The notes beneath the pieces were generated by a model that made no database searches, was not told where the DNA came from, and saw only the letters and a list, made by a program, of their open reading frames with translations. Below, one piece after another: positions 39,591-50,808 of a stretch of 64,000 bases of DNA. Each line of letters opens with the position of its first letter. The first letter of the stretch is position 1. Source of the stretch: Pomacea canaliculata (Eukaryota > Mollusca > Gastropoda > Architaenioglossa > Ampullariidae); contig NC_037592.1 in assembly GCF_003073045.1 (NCBI RefSeq), positions 12,986,007 to 13,050,006 on the forward strand, given 5' to 3'. The position numbers and the translations under genes are program-made.

Positions 39591-41087
39591 TCAACACCAT
39601 CCGGGCGTCCAGGTTCCATTGTTGAACATTGGGTGGGCGCTGGGCTCTAAATGAAGCCCTCTGGAAGGGACCAGAAACTTCCAGTGATACTCCAATCGAG
39701 CTTTCAGGTGGCTGACAAGGTCAAGGTGATCCTGCGAGATGTCGTAGTTCTCTTGGGGGTCGTTGATGACGTTGAACAGCATATAGTCTTGCAAATCGAC
39801 ATCTCTCTTGAAGTTCTTTTCCTTCTTTATCTCCGGAGGCGCGAAGTGACCATCCCTTTTCTCCCTCGCGCCCTGCACCAGCTTGTAAGGACCCTGGCGA
39901 ATGGCGGACGAGTCGTAGACATCATCTATCTCATACAGCATCTCGTACCGAGGTCCTTCTTTGCCCATTTGCAGCGCCTGCCACTGGCTGACTCCGTCGA
40001 TGTCAGAAAATTGTCTCTCTTCTCCCTCCGCGGCCTCGAGGAAGGTCGGGAACCAGTCGCTGACGTGGATGAGGTTGTCGCTGGTGTAGCCGCTTCGAGC
40101 GAGGAGCTTGGGAGCGTGGAGGAAACCAACGGCACGCGTACCACCCTCCCAGTTAGCACCCTTGAAGCCCCTCAGGGGCCAGTTGCTGGACGGGACATCC
40201 TTGGTGCCCCCGTTGTCCGTGGTGAACAGCAGCAGTGTGTTGTCCATGAGCCCTGCCCTGGTCAAGGCTGCTGTCACGTTGGCCACGGCCTCGTCTAGGG
40301 CCGCGAGCATGCCGCATTTGACCTTCCGGTCTTTGTTGCCCTGCACGTGACTGCAGAAGCGGTTGACATAATGCGCCGGCGCCTGCAGCTCCCCGTGCAC
40401 GGCCTGGAAGGCCAGGTACAGGAAAAGAGGCTGGGAAGGCTCGTGGTCGCGAATGATTCGGATTGCCCGTTCGGCCAGCAGCCAGGTAGAGTAATGGCCG
40501 CGGGCCGTCCAGTCCACTTCAGTGTTATCACGGAAATCGTAACCATCCAGATGCGCCATATGAGTAAAATAATCCTCCTTGGCGTTGTAGTATCCGTAAA
40601 AGGAGTCGAACCCGCGGTAGGTCGGGGTGTAGCGCCAGTTGCAGAAGCCCAGATGCCACTTGCCTATGGCGTGGGTGGCGTACCCCAGCTTCTTCAACGA
40701 CTGCGGCAGAAGAGTCACATTATCCGGGAGGAACTGTGCGCGGCCTCCGACGATCGTGTCGTGCTGCAGCCCCAGGCGGTGCGCATACATGCCGGACAGG
40801 AAGGCTGCCCGTGAAGGTGAGCACGTGGGGTGCATGTAGGACTGGTTTAGCACCACACCTTCCCGGGCCAGGCGGTCTAGCGTGGGAGTGCGCATGACCG
40901 GGTTGTTCCATCCGACTTCGTTCCAGCCCAGGTCGTCGGCCATGAGGACCACGATATGGGGCCGAGATGCTGTCGGCGTCGTGTCTATGCCTGGAACCAG
41001 CAACAGCAACAGCACAGGCAGCATCGACATACAAGATAGCGACTGACACCCGAAATTATTCAGCACTACTCTGTATGTCAGGACCAT
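39591..41087 (-). CDS. Arylsulfatase B-like sulfatase, intronless
   Basis: Predicted sulfatase of the ARSB/ARSI/ARSJ group, which cleaves sulfate esters from glycosaminoglycan-type substrates in lysosomes or outside the cell. The 498-codon frame is open from the first ATG. The formylglycine motif is C89-S-P-S-R93 in PTCSPSRAAFLSG. Other catalytic positions match human ARSB order and spacing: D51 and D52 (MADDLGW), K143 and H145 (GKWHLG), H231 (AVHGE), D291 and N292 (TTDNGG), K309 (RGFKG). A signal peptide is evident as MSMLPVLLLLLVPG, so translation may start at Met20 (41030) or Met22 rather than at 41087. The frame is complete and no active-site residue is missing. It is markedly GC-rich and has no introns, unlike every other gene here, which fits a retrocopy or intron loss. 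Confidence 0.92.
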   Translation of the reverse strand: MVLTYRVVLNNFGCQSLSCMSMLPVLLLLLVPGIDTTPTASRPHIVVLMADDLGWNEVGWNNPVMRTPTLDRLAREGVVLNQSYMHPTCSPSRAAFLSGMYAHRLGLQHDTIVGGRAQFLPDNVTLLPQSLKKLGYATHAIGKWHLGFCNWRYTPTYRGFDSFYGYYNAKEDYFTHMAHLDGYDFRDNTEVDWTARGHYSTWLLAERAIRIIRDHEPSQPLFLYLAFQAVHGELQAPAHYVNRFCSHVQGNKDRKVKCGMLAALDEAVANVTAALTRAGLMDNTLLLFTTDNGGTKDVPSSNWPLRGFKGANWEGGTRAVGFLHAPKLLARSGYTSDNLIHVSDWFPTFLEAAEGEERQFSDIDGVSQWQALQMGKEGPRYEMLYEIDDVYDSSAIRQGPYKLVQGAREKRDGHFAPPEIKKEKNFKRDVDLQDYMLFNVINDPQENYDISQDHLDLVSHLKARLEYHWKFLVPSRGLHLEPSAHPMFNNGTWTPGWC

Positions 41088-44000
41088 TTTGTTTTTGTTT
41101 TGTTTTTTTTAAACGCTGCTGTGATGAACTGGCCTCAGTCCGATGGCTGCGGTGTGCGAGCGAGGGAACAAACTGACGGCCTCGCTCAGGTGCGTCCTCA
41201 TGCACACTGACATCAAAAGCAGCTGGTGCGGAAAACGGATCGGGTGTAATATAATAGTCAACACAAACTGACTTGGTGCGTCATCCCGGTCACCTCCCTC
41301 CACTCACACGGTAAACCCTCCTTAACCGCACCCTACCCCCTGCTTCCCCCGTGTCAAGGCAATGTCCTCTAGTGTGCAGCATGTGCATTTTCAACCCAAA
41401 GCAAGATGTCTTCAGTACTAAACTCATATAAAGGCGTCAGCACCCAGACCTAGTGCCCTCCATGATCTATTTCAAGGTTGGATTAACCAGAGGAGTTATG
41501 CGCTTGGCTTACATCTTGCAGCTGTTGACATTTGAATATATTGGCGACTGATCGGTTGAACGGAGGTTTTTAATGCTGCTTGTTGTTGTTGTGGCGTTTT
41601 TTGTTTTGGCATTTTGTCAATTGCTGTTTATGTTGTAAATTTTAAACAGTGTTGTTAGCTTGGAATGACTTTGCAAAGTTATGCGCGTATAAATATTTAT
41701 CATAACTTTTACTCATATATAAAGTTACTTAGCGCCTGGCTGGAGGTGACGTATGCATGCTTTTCCTGTTCAGTAATGAGGTAAACATTTTGCTGCATTC
41801 TGCACATACATAGTACGTAGTGTGAACACATAACCATATATATTAAAAATTATTGATTTTATATTACTTCATGTCGTGTTATATATATTATATGTGTGTA
41901 AGAAAATCTGCTAATTCCTATTCCCAGCACGAGTAACCATCACTGGACTCAGCATTCAAATTCCTCCTACGTTTCGAGATGAAATAAATTATGTTTGAAA
42001 TGAAGAAGCTGCTCTTGGGGTGGGTCTAGGGGTTGGCAAGTGGTTCTTACTAGGGCGCTTACACCACCAACACCTTCCCTATCCCCATGCGAGTTCAATA
42101 CAATAAACTTCCGCAAGGTCTCATATAGAGAAGTAAGGATAGCAGGGTGGGTGGAGGTGAGACCACTACTAGAGACCTACCCGTACAGGGCAACGCCTTC
42201 TGTGCACCACCTGTCTGCTTCGTAACAGCAGTGTCCTCAGTCCTCCCTCTTGGGGGAGCCTCCCCTCCACCTCCCGCTCCTGTATACCGTCTGGTACACG
42301 ATGTGCTCATTGATCACGAAATTAATAATTTTTATCCCCCTTCCCCTTTATATTCTTCCGAGAGAGATCGGGTGTTCTTGCATGGATTCAGACATTAATA
42401 AACAGCCGGTGGGGTGTCCCGAGTCCTCGGTCGACTGTACTCGTGTGCATTAAAAATCAGATATGTGGGGTAGTTTTTAATCAGATTGTTAATTTCCCGC
42501 AGACAGCGTGATTTTCAAAACATTTCCGTGACATTTATAAACCACAAAATAACCAGAATGATGTGTTGCTTTGTCATCACTAGCCTCTTGTGTTGCGTGC
42601 CCAGATTTGGAGGAAACGGTGGGTGGATCAAGGAGCAGGTCCGTGGCTGGAAAGTTTGCATTACTCAGAAATGAGTAACCGTTACCAGGAAGGATAAAGT
42701 CCGCTGAAGGAGAGAAATAAACTCCCGTCTTCCAAACGCCACGCTCTAGATACAGTGAACCACTGACGTCTATTGCGCCGATCAGTCAGTAATACATAAC
42801 TTTACATTGACATCTGTGCAAATCCACACCGTTTGTTCAATCTTTATCAAATCTGTCAGCAGCAATATTTTTTTACAAGAAGATCGTGGACTGTGTTGGT
42901 GTCTGCTGCTGTACCTTTGGTTTTAATATATAATGATAGCCGTTATAATACGTTACCGACAGCTCCAAATAAATAAACGAGGTAAAGAAATCTGTCCTGA
43001 TACTCATCTCTGAAAAGATCTACCATGTAGAGCAAATTGTGAGGTACGACCTCTACTTAGATTGTGACAGCTTACTTATTTAAGAGGGCATTCTCTGTAA
43101 GAGAGCAAAAGTCAGAGAGAGAGAGAGCAAAGGAGCATCAGCGTGATTTTTTTCCCCCCTTCATTCAAAATTCTTAGTTGCATATGTAAAATTCTGGATG
43201 GAATAAGCGTGACTCAAATGAAGTAGTAAATCGGAAGTTGACAAAATAGTCACGATTGGGACTTTGCGAGTCATCCTGTCCCTGACAACATCAGGTTCCT
43301 TGATTGCGACCTTTTGTGACAAGGAGTCGCTGTGTACTCCGCCCCCTCCTCTAGTCCCTCCTCTCTCCTATGCCCCCCCCCCTTCTTTTCTTTCTCCTTC
43401 CTCTGTTGACCCATCAAGCTGAACTCTTCGTTATGCACAGCATTTGAAAATAAAACAGAAGTTAACAACACATGGTGGACCTCACTCACTAAGCCACTGA
43501 GATGGAACCTGCACACACACACAAACACACAAACACACATAAAAATAAAGGATTTTACTAACCACTAACGTGGTTTATGCTACTAGAAGAACATGTAAGT
43601 ATTTAGAATATTTGTGGTCCAGAAATTATGACTGTATTGCTTATGGCCCAGATGTATACTCAAAGAATTGTGGTAAATAAAGGAAACAATATGTTCAGCT
43701 GACATATGACTGTATTGACTGCAATTTTCTTCTCTGACATGCAATTTTATGATGTCAAAGAAATAAAAAAATGTCTTTAGCAAGCCTGCTATTTCCGAGT
43801 GCAAGCAGAGAAAACTCTTTTACACAGTGCAGACAATAACTACCAAGTTTTAAAGCTGAAAAAACCATTTTTGAAACTGCTCTTGGGTGTTAAAAGTGTT
43901 TCTAAGTGATAAGTTCATATGACATAAACACTGCACGGAGAACACGCACGGGCATATAAACAATGTGCACACGTGTACATTAAAAGTCATTAAAACATGC

Positions 44001-45750
44001 ACGTGCGCACACACACACAATCAGAAAGAGAGCAAAAGACAATGAAAAAATATGGGGGTTGAGATGAAGTTCTCTGTGTGAAGGTCAGAGTTCAGATACA
44101 GGTACAACACTTACTTCGGCCTTAATGCACCACCTGTCTAGTTCTAGTTACAGCTGTTGACTTTTATGTCCTTTACATCCCCCCTCACCCACCCAACCTT
44201 TTCCACACACACACACACATACACACGCACACACACATACACACATACATACACACACATACACACACATACACACATGCACTTGCCGTGTAGAATTAGG
44301 TTTGCTCACTGTTTACACACCGAGGCAACAGATTTCAGTTCCCCTCCCCGCCCTCGTGTTCATCATCATCATCAAACAAATCAATGTCACACAGCTTCTA
44401 ATGACCCACAGTTTATGAAGTAGCTGACAGTCTGTGCCTGGTATTCGATCAGCTGTACACCAGAGCAATATAAATTAATCATCTAGCAAATCAAACAAAT
44501 AAACACACAAATACATTTAATAAAACCCTTATAATGCGCGGTATATTTTGCACTCAAAATGTTAACGGCAATCGCTCGGCATGATCATTTCATTTTTATT
44601 ATATTTCCAAACTCATTCTACCGTGATAGTAAAGACTCGAAACACGCTATTAATAGTTTGGAATGTGATTTCTGAAAAAAATGTTGCAATGAAGGACAAC
44701 CAGTCAGTCAACAAGAATTTTATTTCTATGAACGCGTGACTTCTGGGAAAAAATGAATCACAGTTAACTGACGCACGCTGGTAAAGAGACAACAACAAAC
44801 ACGAGGCAGGGGGAGCGGTTATTTCTATTTAAAATCATATCACCCTCGGATCGACCCCGACATGACCTATACGTACTGATCCACTTAAGATGACCTCTTC
44901 CCGACAACGAAAGTCAAATCGACTCAGGCCAAATAAAGTTCCTGAAGAGTGACATCTGCTCCCGGACTTTACAGTAACCGACCGTCTCTATAAAGAATAA
45001 TGAAACCAAAGGCTTTGTAAAGATTCATTAGAGAGAAAATCGTGTTTATGCACCATTGTGAGATTTCAACCGTCTGCACGTGCACTCAGTACCAACCTCC
45101 AAACTAAAGAACAATGACGATAAAGGCTGTTTTCTTAGAGGGCAATCATTGAAGAGAAAGTCGTTGTCTGATTTTTTTTCTGTGTATTGTCAAGTCGGCA
45201 TTTTTGTTAAGATGGTGGCTGAGCTTGCTTAAAGAACGCCTGGCTCTGTTCATGATATTTGACATTAACAGGTACTTTGTAATGGGAGTTCGATTCGTCT
45301 TTTGTGCTTGAATTGATTCGACTTTATGTGTTGGGAGGATATGGTCATCACAGGTGTAGTTTGACTCAGGCGGGTGATAGATGACTGGAGCCGTATGGTT
45401 TGGGTCGCAGTGATCAGTGACCCACTGAACAAGCAGTCTCTTTTAGAATGTGCTTAATTTTGCTGTGATTTCTGCAGATATAGGGTAAATGGTCGGCCAG
45501 AACCAGTCTATCTCAAACTGTACTTAATTTTTTTTGTCTATACGCGAATTCATCAACAAGAAAAGTCATAACAGAGTATACACTGTTAGTCGTTAAGTTG
45601 GGTTGGGTAGGTAGTCCTTACAGACATGACGATTATATTGCGAAATATGTCCGTAAAAAATTGTTTTGGTCGTAACTGTGGAGGGATCGTAAGGTGCAAG
45701 GTTGTAATTTTACGGTTTTACTGGTTGTTAACATTTCCAGAAGGCCTTAC
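41088..45750. other. Intergenic region with CA repeats, no gene seen
   Basis: The arylsulfatase promoter should be at the left end. The leader directly before the first ATG is an A-rich AAAACAAAAC-type tract. CA-rich microsatellites lie near 43505-43545 and 44205-44280. Open frames in this stretch are low-complexity or unsupported. Confidence 0.45.
44205..44280. repeat. (CA)n microsatellite
   Basis: Interrupted CA/TA dinucleotide repeat of about 75 bases. The His/Thr-rich open frame across it is a by-product of the repeat. Confidence 0.85.
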
Positions 45751-45769
45751 AAATATACACCTTTGTCGC

Positions 45770-46035
45770 ATTCTTTTTATGTGGGACACAAGTGTTGAGC
45801 AAACTCTGGAAACTGTAACAAATTTTCCAGAAATGAGAAAACTGTTTTGGAACAACGTGGTATCTGTCTTGTCTTGTAAAACAGCCAACCTGGAACATGC
45901 CTTTCCAGACTTCAAAGTCGTATCGAGTGATGGGGGACAACAAAGCTTTCGTCACCAACACCTTTGACCCCATCTTTATTCGTTGTTTTTTCTCTCCTAT
46001 CGGCCATTTTCTAATGTTTTTTTTTTTAATGCTGT
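45770..46035 (+). pseudogene. Relic of acetyltransferase exon 3
   Basis: The frame at about 45818-45945 reads NFPEMRKLFWNNVVSVLSCK and then LEHAFPD. This lines up with copy 2 (LPEMRKLSLDEMKDI...HLFPD) and copy 3 (SIMSCEDGRLHHLFPD). A second frame just downstream reads VMGDNKAFVTNT, matching copy 3 LMAANVPLITNT, so at least one frameshift separates the two parts. No exon 1, exon 2 or C-terminal end was found. This is a decayed extra member of the array between copies 1 and 2. The similarity was judged by eye. Confidence 0.55.
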
Positions 46036-48736
46036 TCAGATTTTTTCGGCTGTAAACATATTCGAGGTTGTGTTCTCTGAACCTAACAAATTGTGAAAAA
46101 TCTGTTACCACATTAGTTTGCTGTGAAATCTACGCTACTAAAAACTTGTTAATCCTTTCATTTCTCATTAAGGTGAGATATTATGTATGCGCTACATGTT
46201 TTGAGAACTATTAAAGTTTTTGAATGTACTTAAATTTATTGAATGTAAACAGTGTGTAGACATCATTTGGAGATGTCAGTATCTCGATTACTAAGTAATC
46301 ACATTTCTAGATCTGTTACTTTAACTTCTATCTGTTACTTTAACTCAGAGAAATTGTTTTTACTAGTCTTCACACTCATTTTTAAGACCTTTAGGGATTT
46401 TTGGAAGTTATGCCACTTAGGTATAAAGTTACGTCCGCCTTAAGACCTATGACCTTACGTGCACACCATTACAATCAGAACAACATTCGTGCATGTCGTC
46501 ACACATCACTTCTGTTGATTACAGTCACGTGCTCCAATCTGGAAGTGGTTTGCACTACTTTGAAGGAATATAATTAGCGGCTACCTAAAGATGCGAGACA
46601 CTCATTTTGCAGCCTTTTATAAGTTATTATTGACACGTATCAAGCTCGTTTGACATTTAAGGACTAATCAACATAAGAAAGGATAACTGCAGCTGTGACA
46701 CAAATGTGCCGAGGCGTTTATGCTCCATACATTGCTTCCAAACAATAAACATCGTTTAGTCAATCAATACACAAACATAATACATAGCTGTTAGACTTCA
46801 GTAACAGTTTGCAATACTTACCTAAAAGTACCGAGGATGAAATTTAGAGGCGAGCTAATTATCTTCCCTTGTTCGTCCGTCTCTGTTACTGTCACACTTG
46901 CTGTATAATTTACTATCCCCCTCTACTCCCACCACTCTCCTCATATGTTATGAATCATCAACAAAAGTCATCAGCTAACATATCTATTTCCACCCGTTAT
47001 GCATTATGCACGTGCGGTCGCACCTGAGAGGTGTAATTGTTTACTCGCTGCAGGTTTTTCAGAAATGGTGGGAAGCATTATATTCCTCCAGCAGAGTATG
47101 TGCTTGTGACGATTCTACAACTGGTGGGGAGAGCGGCCAGGGTTAGGGTGGACAGACAAAACACCAGAAAAACCCATTTTTTTTTCTTTCTCTCTCTTTC
47201 TTGAGTGACTGGTCAAACGTCCACTCTCCCTCTCTCTAATAATTTGCTGTGCTTTGTTCTGGCCTAGACATGACTGGCTCGCGATAATGCTCACGAAAGG
47301 AATGTCTCTTTAAACTTAATTTAGAGGATTTCAATGTTGAAAGATTATGGACTAAGTAATGATTCAAGTTTTCAAGCTGCTTACAGATGTACACAGTAGA
47401 AACTTTCAACACAGACAGAGACATGACATCTGTAGTGACTCATGGTCATTATGACATGGGGAAGATACAACCCCATTTACAATACAAAATTGCACGTTTA
47501 AGAACAAGCTGTAAGCAAATGGTCATGAGTCATATTCTCTTTCCAAATGGGCATGACTAATTCATGTAGGTATTTCCTTACTTTTCCTTCTAGATATACA
47601 TCCACATAACTATGAGTAATTGAAACATTACCTATTGAATAGCATGGTGTGTACAGCTGCAAGCACAGACATATAAAAACAGTATCTTTACATTAACTTA
47701 ACTGCTTTTGACTTTGAAAAGGATTCGAGGGAATGTACTCAGTAGACTCCTGAGTTTGTAACAAAATATTTTTGAAAAGAAAAGTTCGTCGCGGGGTCGT
47801 CTTTCTTCGCCTGGCGAGTGAAAGATGAGCCAATGCGTGTTGAGTACCGTCCTTTGTGCTCTAAACAGTCGGGCTGAATAAGCCGACACATTCACACGCA
47901 TCCACCCCACCAGTCTTCACACACGTATACACGGGTGTATCCACCCACACACACTCTCTCTCTCACGTGTGCTTACAATCACCGCCCGCTGGCGTCCTTT
48001 ACACAATCAGTGTTTGTTGACAAGTCTGTGCTAGTTCGCTATATTCTCTATTAATTCATATCGTCGACAATATTTTGACTCAGTCGAGTACACAGTTCAG
48101 GGTGGACAGGTCGCTGTGGCTGACGCACGTTTCAAGTGTCAGAGCGAAGCAGACGAACTCTTCAGGATTCGTTTCTCGAACTTCCCTGTACAGACACGAC
48201 TTATTTTATCTTCGTTGAACTGAAGATTCAACAGTGTGTGTAGAAAATAAACAAGTTGAGCTTTTGCTGTGAGTCTTGATAAAGTGTCTAACCAAGCAAG
48301 GTCAAGGTCTGGGGTACCTGGCCGGTCATGATGCAAGGGAGGTAAGTCGTGTTTTTGTGCATGGTTAGCGATGAACAAACTGATGTAAAAATAATAGTCT
48401 ACAAACGAACACTAACATATTATCGACAAAAAAGAAAATATTTCTTATCGGAACATTGTTTCTATATTGTGGTGTATGTTCTAAGATAGAAAGTATATTT
48501 GAACTGAAGACAGGATGTCTACAAATCTTGCCGGACCCTGTACTTCATGAGCTGTGCTCTGAATTATTTTTAGCAACATAACTGCAACAACAATAACAGC
48601 CAGACACACCAGTCAGGAACTAAACAGTTATCAAAGGGGCTATACAAATTTACTGTATTATATTATAGATACCAAGATAATGTGTCATCGCTCTTTATTT
48701 CCAATGTTAAAACCTAAGAGTAAGAGACAGCAGCGT
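46036..48736. other. Intergenic region, nothing recognised
   Basis: No gene, tRNA or clear repeat was found between the acetyltransferase relic and the hAT element, apart from a short CA/CT-rich tract near 47940-47970. Confidence 0.5.
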
Positions 48737-48744
48737 GATTCGAG

Positions 48745-50626
48745 CAGTGGCGTAGGAACCAGGGGGGCAGCGGGGGCAGCCGCCCCCCCAAGGAAAATAC
48801 AGGGGGGGCAGGAATATCCTTTTGCCCCCCCCCCCAATATTTGAGACGTAATTCTCACAAAGAGCAAAGAACTGAAGAAAGGTAGGGGAACGTAGAGAGG
48901 AGACGGTCATCACCGTCACAAAAGCGGGCCCTGAGGCAAGTGGAGGCTCTAACACCTCTGACGATCTGGGACAGTCCGTTGGTATTGTTTGCCATGCTAA
49001 TTGCAGGCTGTGTTGAAGCCTGAGCGAAGAAAGCAGCCGGACAGTACATCGGTACATCGAGTGTCGTCTCCCTCCCCCCTGCCCCATAATGCGACGCCTT
49101 TTCTTTGGCGGTTTTCGTTTGACCAACATAAAACATCCCCCATCCACTCGCTGTCACCCTAAAATTATCTGCTATCGCTTACAACCAAAGGGGCCGCACT
49201 GGCCATCGGGAACACAGAAAGCCAGTAACGAATTAGTTGCATACCAATACCCCAGTCTTGCCAATCAGACAGGAACCCTTACACTTTGTGAAAAGCTAGC
49301 CAAGCACGAGGACTTCCATCTTACTAGACACCAACGGTTTAGTGCGAAGTGACGGCTTTGACTTCACCTAAGTAAGGCAAAGACTCTGAGTCTCTATATT
49401 GGTAGTTTTCTTTAGAGACAGAGAGACTGGTATTATTGCAATCTACGACTCAGGGGGAAGTGCATAAGTAACATTTCTAAAACTACACAAACAACTCTTT
49501 TATCATCAACGACTGTGGCTGGTACTCAACATAAGTTATCTGTGTTATAATATACTGTTTGGTTTGTATATATGTGTCCGTGTTTTGGTAGATGGCCATA
49601 GAACGTGTCGCATCGCTGGCTCAGCACCGTCGGGTAGCGGAGCGAGGAAGGGGTGGCCCTGCGGCCATTCCCACCCTAGTTCGTCCCCTGGCCAACGGTG
49701 GTCTGGCCAGTTTATGGCCCTTAATTATAGGGTAGCCTTGCGTCCTTCCTCTCTGGTCTCTTTGATTCTCTTTGGGTGGATGGGGCTATTTTCCCAGGGT
49801 GTGCGGACACCAAGTTCAGGTATAGGGCTGTGTCTCTTTGTAACGTGCATTATCTCGCGGACGCTGGTCCCTGTGGTAGGGAAAGGTTCTGGAGGTTTCT
49901 CGAAGCCTATAGAAACCTGCCACACAGGACTGGGAGGACGGCGGGGCGAAGAGAGTTTTTGCGGTGGTGGAGAGACCTGTGCCCGTCTCTGGGAGTAGTC
50001 GGGGTTTGCCACGTGCTGTGTTACTGTCGCTGGAACTGGCGCGGTGTCTAGAAGAGGGTTCCAGCAACCAGCGTATTTTCCCCGCGTTTGTTGTGAGATA
50101 GAACAAAGCGTGTCACGAGCCGTTGGGTGAGTAGGCTTAATTAATCTTTACCTTTGTTTTTCCACGCAGTTTTTCTTCCTTAAAACAAACAAAAACATAC
50201 CTGAGAAGTTCCATGACACAAACGCGCTTGAATAACTGTCTCATTATGCGTGTATTTAAAGAGAGGGTTGATCTGCTTAATCTGGACGAGATTGCAATGG
50301 AGTTCATTTATAGAAATCACCGAAGACGCAGTTTTTTTGGCACACTGACTTGCCAACCTTGATTAATATGATTTATATGATTATAACGTTTATCACATTT
50401 CTTGTGAATGCGTTAGCCGGGGAGTCATTCTTTAATTTGTTTTTTCTTATTTAATGCTGCTTGCCTTTTAACAATAAAGCAGCGTGTTGTGATGCTACCA
50501 CTGTGTACGTGCGTGCGTGCAGTACCCCCCCCCCATCCTTTTTTACGTAATGTGCGAGTGCGAACGCCGTTCACTGTCAGCAGGGAGTTTGCCCCCCCCA
50601 ACGCCGAACATCTTCCTACGCCACTG
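48745..50626. mobile_element. hAT-type DNA transposon, 1,882 bp, non-autonomous
   Basis: The left end CAGTGGCGTAGGAA is repeated exactly in inverse at the right end (50613-50626), giving a 14-bp terminal inverted repeat. An 8-bp target duplication, GATTCGAG, flanks it perfectly (48737-48744 and 50627-50634). These are the hallmarks of the hAT superfamily. G/C homopolymer runs lie just inside both ends. Open frames inside are short and none looks like a transposase, so mobility would depend on another element. A GC-rich block at about 49590-50060 is unexplained and may be captured DNA. Confidence 0.9.
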
Positions 50627-50808
50627 GATTCGAGAACCAGTCGTTCTGTAGTTGAAGGTGTGCACTGCAGGTTTTTATATTCTATGATCTTTCCAAAGAT
50701 TTTCATTTAGCTTTTCTCTTGTTATTCCTTTATCGTGGCCCAAACCAGTGCAGCGCAGTAAAGCAGCACAGAACATCCTAGTTGTTGGGGTCACAAGTGC
50801 TGGCTAAG

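Noticed and set aside
40347-40814. Plus-strand frames opposite the arylsulfatase
   Set aside because: They are antisense shadows of a GC-rich gene; the minus frame has all catalytic motifs.
42020-42100. tRNA-like A and B box near TGGCAAGTGG and GAGTTCAATAC
   Set aside because: The B box is poor and no repeat copy or target duplication was found.
43505-44280. Repeated CA units as a possible array of interest
   Set aside because: Simple microsatellite, without spacers or conserved repeats of a CRISPR type.
45728-46111. 127-codon minus-strand open frame
   Set aside because: No family match; it is opposite the acetyltransferase-like relic, which has better sequence support.
49564-50106. Overlapping open frames of 90-144 codons in the hAT element
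   Set aside because: They occur in several frames on both strands of a GC-rich block and show no transposase or other motif.
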